Assembly: GCF_040412425.1 (NCBI RefSeq)
Contig: NC_089756.1
Location: 9,331,226 to 9,395,225 of the forward strand
Length of the DNA stretch: 64,000 nt
Direction of reading: 5' to 3'
Source of the DNA: Macrobrachium rosenbergii
Taxonomy: Eukaryota; Arthropoda; Malacostraca; Decapoda; Palaemonidae
Shown here piece by piece: positions 62,773 through 64,000 of this stretch; the stretch's first letter is position 1; each line of letters starts with the position of its first letter. The position numbers and the translations under genes are program-made. The notes beneath the pieces are model-generated. The model had not been told where the DNA came from and ran no database searches. It worked only from the letters and a program-made list of their open reading frames with translations.

Positions 62773-63148
62773 CTCGGGTAGGAGGAGGAGGTCCTGGAGG
62801 ACGTGCCACGTCTCCAGGATGTTCGTGTCCTGCCAGGGGTTGATGGCGAGGTCGAGGGCGCGGGCGGCTCTCTCGGAGACCGGCAGGGGAGCAGGTCTTG
62901 ACGAGAGAGGCCTTCAGGTGCTGGTAGGTGGCAGGGCTCGAAGTTGATGTCACCCATGGGGCGACCTTCCTGTATATCTCCTCCGGTAGGGCGTTGATCA
63001 CTGTGTTTGCCTGCAGCACCTCGTCAGTCAGGCCTGCCACCCTGAATTGCCCCTCGACCCTGTAGAGCCATGATGCCGGGTTGTGATGGGTGAACGGTGG
63101 CAGCTGTATGGTGAGGGCAGCTCTCGGTTGATCCATCGGGAGGGGCAT
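62684..63148 (-). pseudogene. Gag N-terminal part of the minus gypsy element
   Basis: Minus strand, starts MPLPMDQPRAALTIQLPPFT, then HNPASWLYRVEGQFRVAGL and VINALPEEIYRKVAPWV, the typical LPPF...W...(V/A)E-x-QF capsid start of mag-like gypsy Gags. After about residue 80 the frame shifts into GC-rich Pro/Arg sequence while the real Gag continues in the next phase. Confidence 0.88.
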
Positions 63149-63508
63149 CAGCGAGGAGCGGGTACTGGCGTGGAGGAGTGCGTGGGTTTTGGCATGGGGG
63201 AGGGCGCGAGTGGGGGTTGCGCGAGGGAGATATCTGTCTCCGAGAGGTTTGTGGTTATTTGTATGTGGGAGGGAATGTCTGCGCCCATGCTCATTTCCAT
63301 GCTCTCACTTGGAGTGTGAGTTAACACTCGCGTCAATACATGCTTGGGAGTGTGCTGTGTGGGTCCGCTAATGACGGCGGTGATTTGCCGATGAGGGGGG
63401 TAACTCCCGAACGCTTTGTTAGAGAGCTGTAGTTAGTCCGTTAGGGGTGTGGGGTGGTTCATGGGGCCAAGACTAAGTCGCCGTTTGGGTCCGTTAATGG
63501 CTCCGGGA

Positions 63509-63526
63509 ATCACTCCGGGGTCACCA
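63509..63526 (-). promoter_or_regulatory. Primer-binding site
   Basis: On the minus strand TGGTGACCCCGGAGTGAT begins one to three bases after the 5' LTR, the standard position for tRNA priming. It shares TGGTGACC with the other gypsy element (48815). The tRNA was not identified. Confidence 0.88.
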
Positions 63527-63529
63527 CTG

Positions 63530-63883
63530 TGAGAGGGTGTGGAAGAAAGAGCAGGTAGACAATTACTGCTAGTTTATTGAGGAAGCAGCCCACTTATAAA
63601 GTGGTGTGCAGACGTCAATACAAAGACATACAAGTGACCCAAGGTCATTCATCCTCTATGCAAAACAAGACAGGTACATACAGATAACATGACAATAAAA
63701 AATAGATTAAACACAAAGATACTCTGACACGTACACAATGTACAAGGGCAACAATGAATAGGTAATGAATGTACAATTACATAGTAAAAATAGGGCTGAT
63801 TGCCCTGACCTAGGGTCAGGTGAGAAGGCACCGTAGAAGACGGGAGGTTCTTCACAGAAAATCCGTTTAGCGGGGACTTTACA
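63530..63883 (-). repeat. 5' LTR (right) of the minus gypsy element
   Basis: About 354 bp. Contains a segment (about 63750-63815, GGCAACAATGAATAGGTAAT and on to GCCCTGACCTA) absent from the other LTR. Confidence 0.93.
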
Positions 63884-64000
63884 TGTGCAGAGAATAATTT
63901 CAATTAAAAAAGGAGTCATTTTATCTATGACACAATGTACATGGACATGAAGTATTTTAATAATACAAATCTATCAGAATGAAAATATTGAAATACACGG

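Larger units (their letters stand above)
58616..63887 (-). mobile_element. Ty3/gypsy retrotransposon, minus strand, complete but inactivated
   Basis: LTRs at about 58620-58909 and 63530-63883 flank gag, protease, RT, RNase H and integrase in gypsy order. A 4-bp direct repeat TGTG at 58616-58619 and 63884-63887 is the target duplication. PBS, PPT and a SINE insertion are listed separately. The protease reads DMG and the RT box YIGD, and frames are shifted, so it is dead. Confidence 0.93.

Overview
The window is nuclear DNA of a decapod crustacean (shrimp, prawn, crab or crayfish). The evidence is a muscle myosin regulatory light chain very close to the penaeid shrimp protein, GT-AG introns, extreme (TA)n microsatellite content, and several retroelement types typical of arthropods. 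I recognise only two host genes; almost everything else is repeats.

Layout. 1-1190: complete single-exon myosin regulatory light chain CDS with 3' UTR and poly(A) signal (+). 1190-7860: non-coding DNA with LINE tails ending in microsatellites, two SINE-sized repeats and a foldback element. 7866-9412: 5'-truncated Penelope-like element (PLE) with an open RT/GIY-YIG frame. 9466-14735: long (TA)n arrays separating an AT-rich interspersed repeat, a triplicated tRNA-like repeat, and a PLE remnant split by a hAT-type MITE with a perfect 8-bp target duplication. 15053-24151 (-): nine coding exons of a kynurenine/alpha-aminoadipate aminotransferase (AADAT/KAT II-like) gene whose introns carry three minisatellites, one a 736-bp higher-order repeat.

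24480-46150: two more copies of the AT-rich repeat, and two LTR elements in opposite orientation (28555-36886 + and about 38490-46148 -). They share a Gag family with a GLSGQAL motif, a K/E/R-rich coiled coil and two zinc knuckles. The first keeps an aspartic protease signature; neither shows any reverse transcriptase or integrase. 46296-55755: solo-LTR debris and a full-length but broken Ty3/gypsy element (+). 55775-58406: second foldback copy, a PLE GIY-YIG fragment between inverted repeats, a PIF/Harbinger transposase fragment and a GC-rich hairpin. 58616-63887: a second Ty3/gypsy element (-) with LTRs, primer-binding site, polypurine tract, 4-bp target duplication and a tRNA-derived SINE inserted in its integrase.

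The two host genes are functionally unrelated (sarcomere regulation; tryptophan/lysine catabolism). The most unusual material is the pair of Gag-only or Gag-protease LTR elements, the repeated use of (TA)n arrays as element boundaries, and possible hammerhead ribozyme relics beside the PLE fragments. All calls come from reading the sequence; no database search was run.
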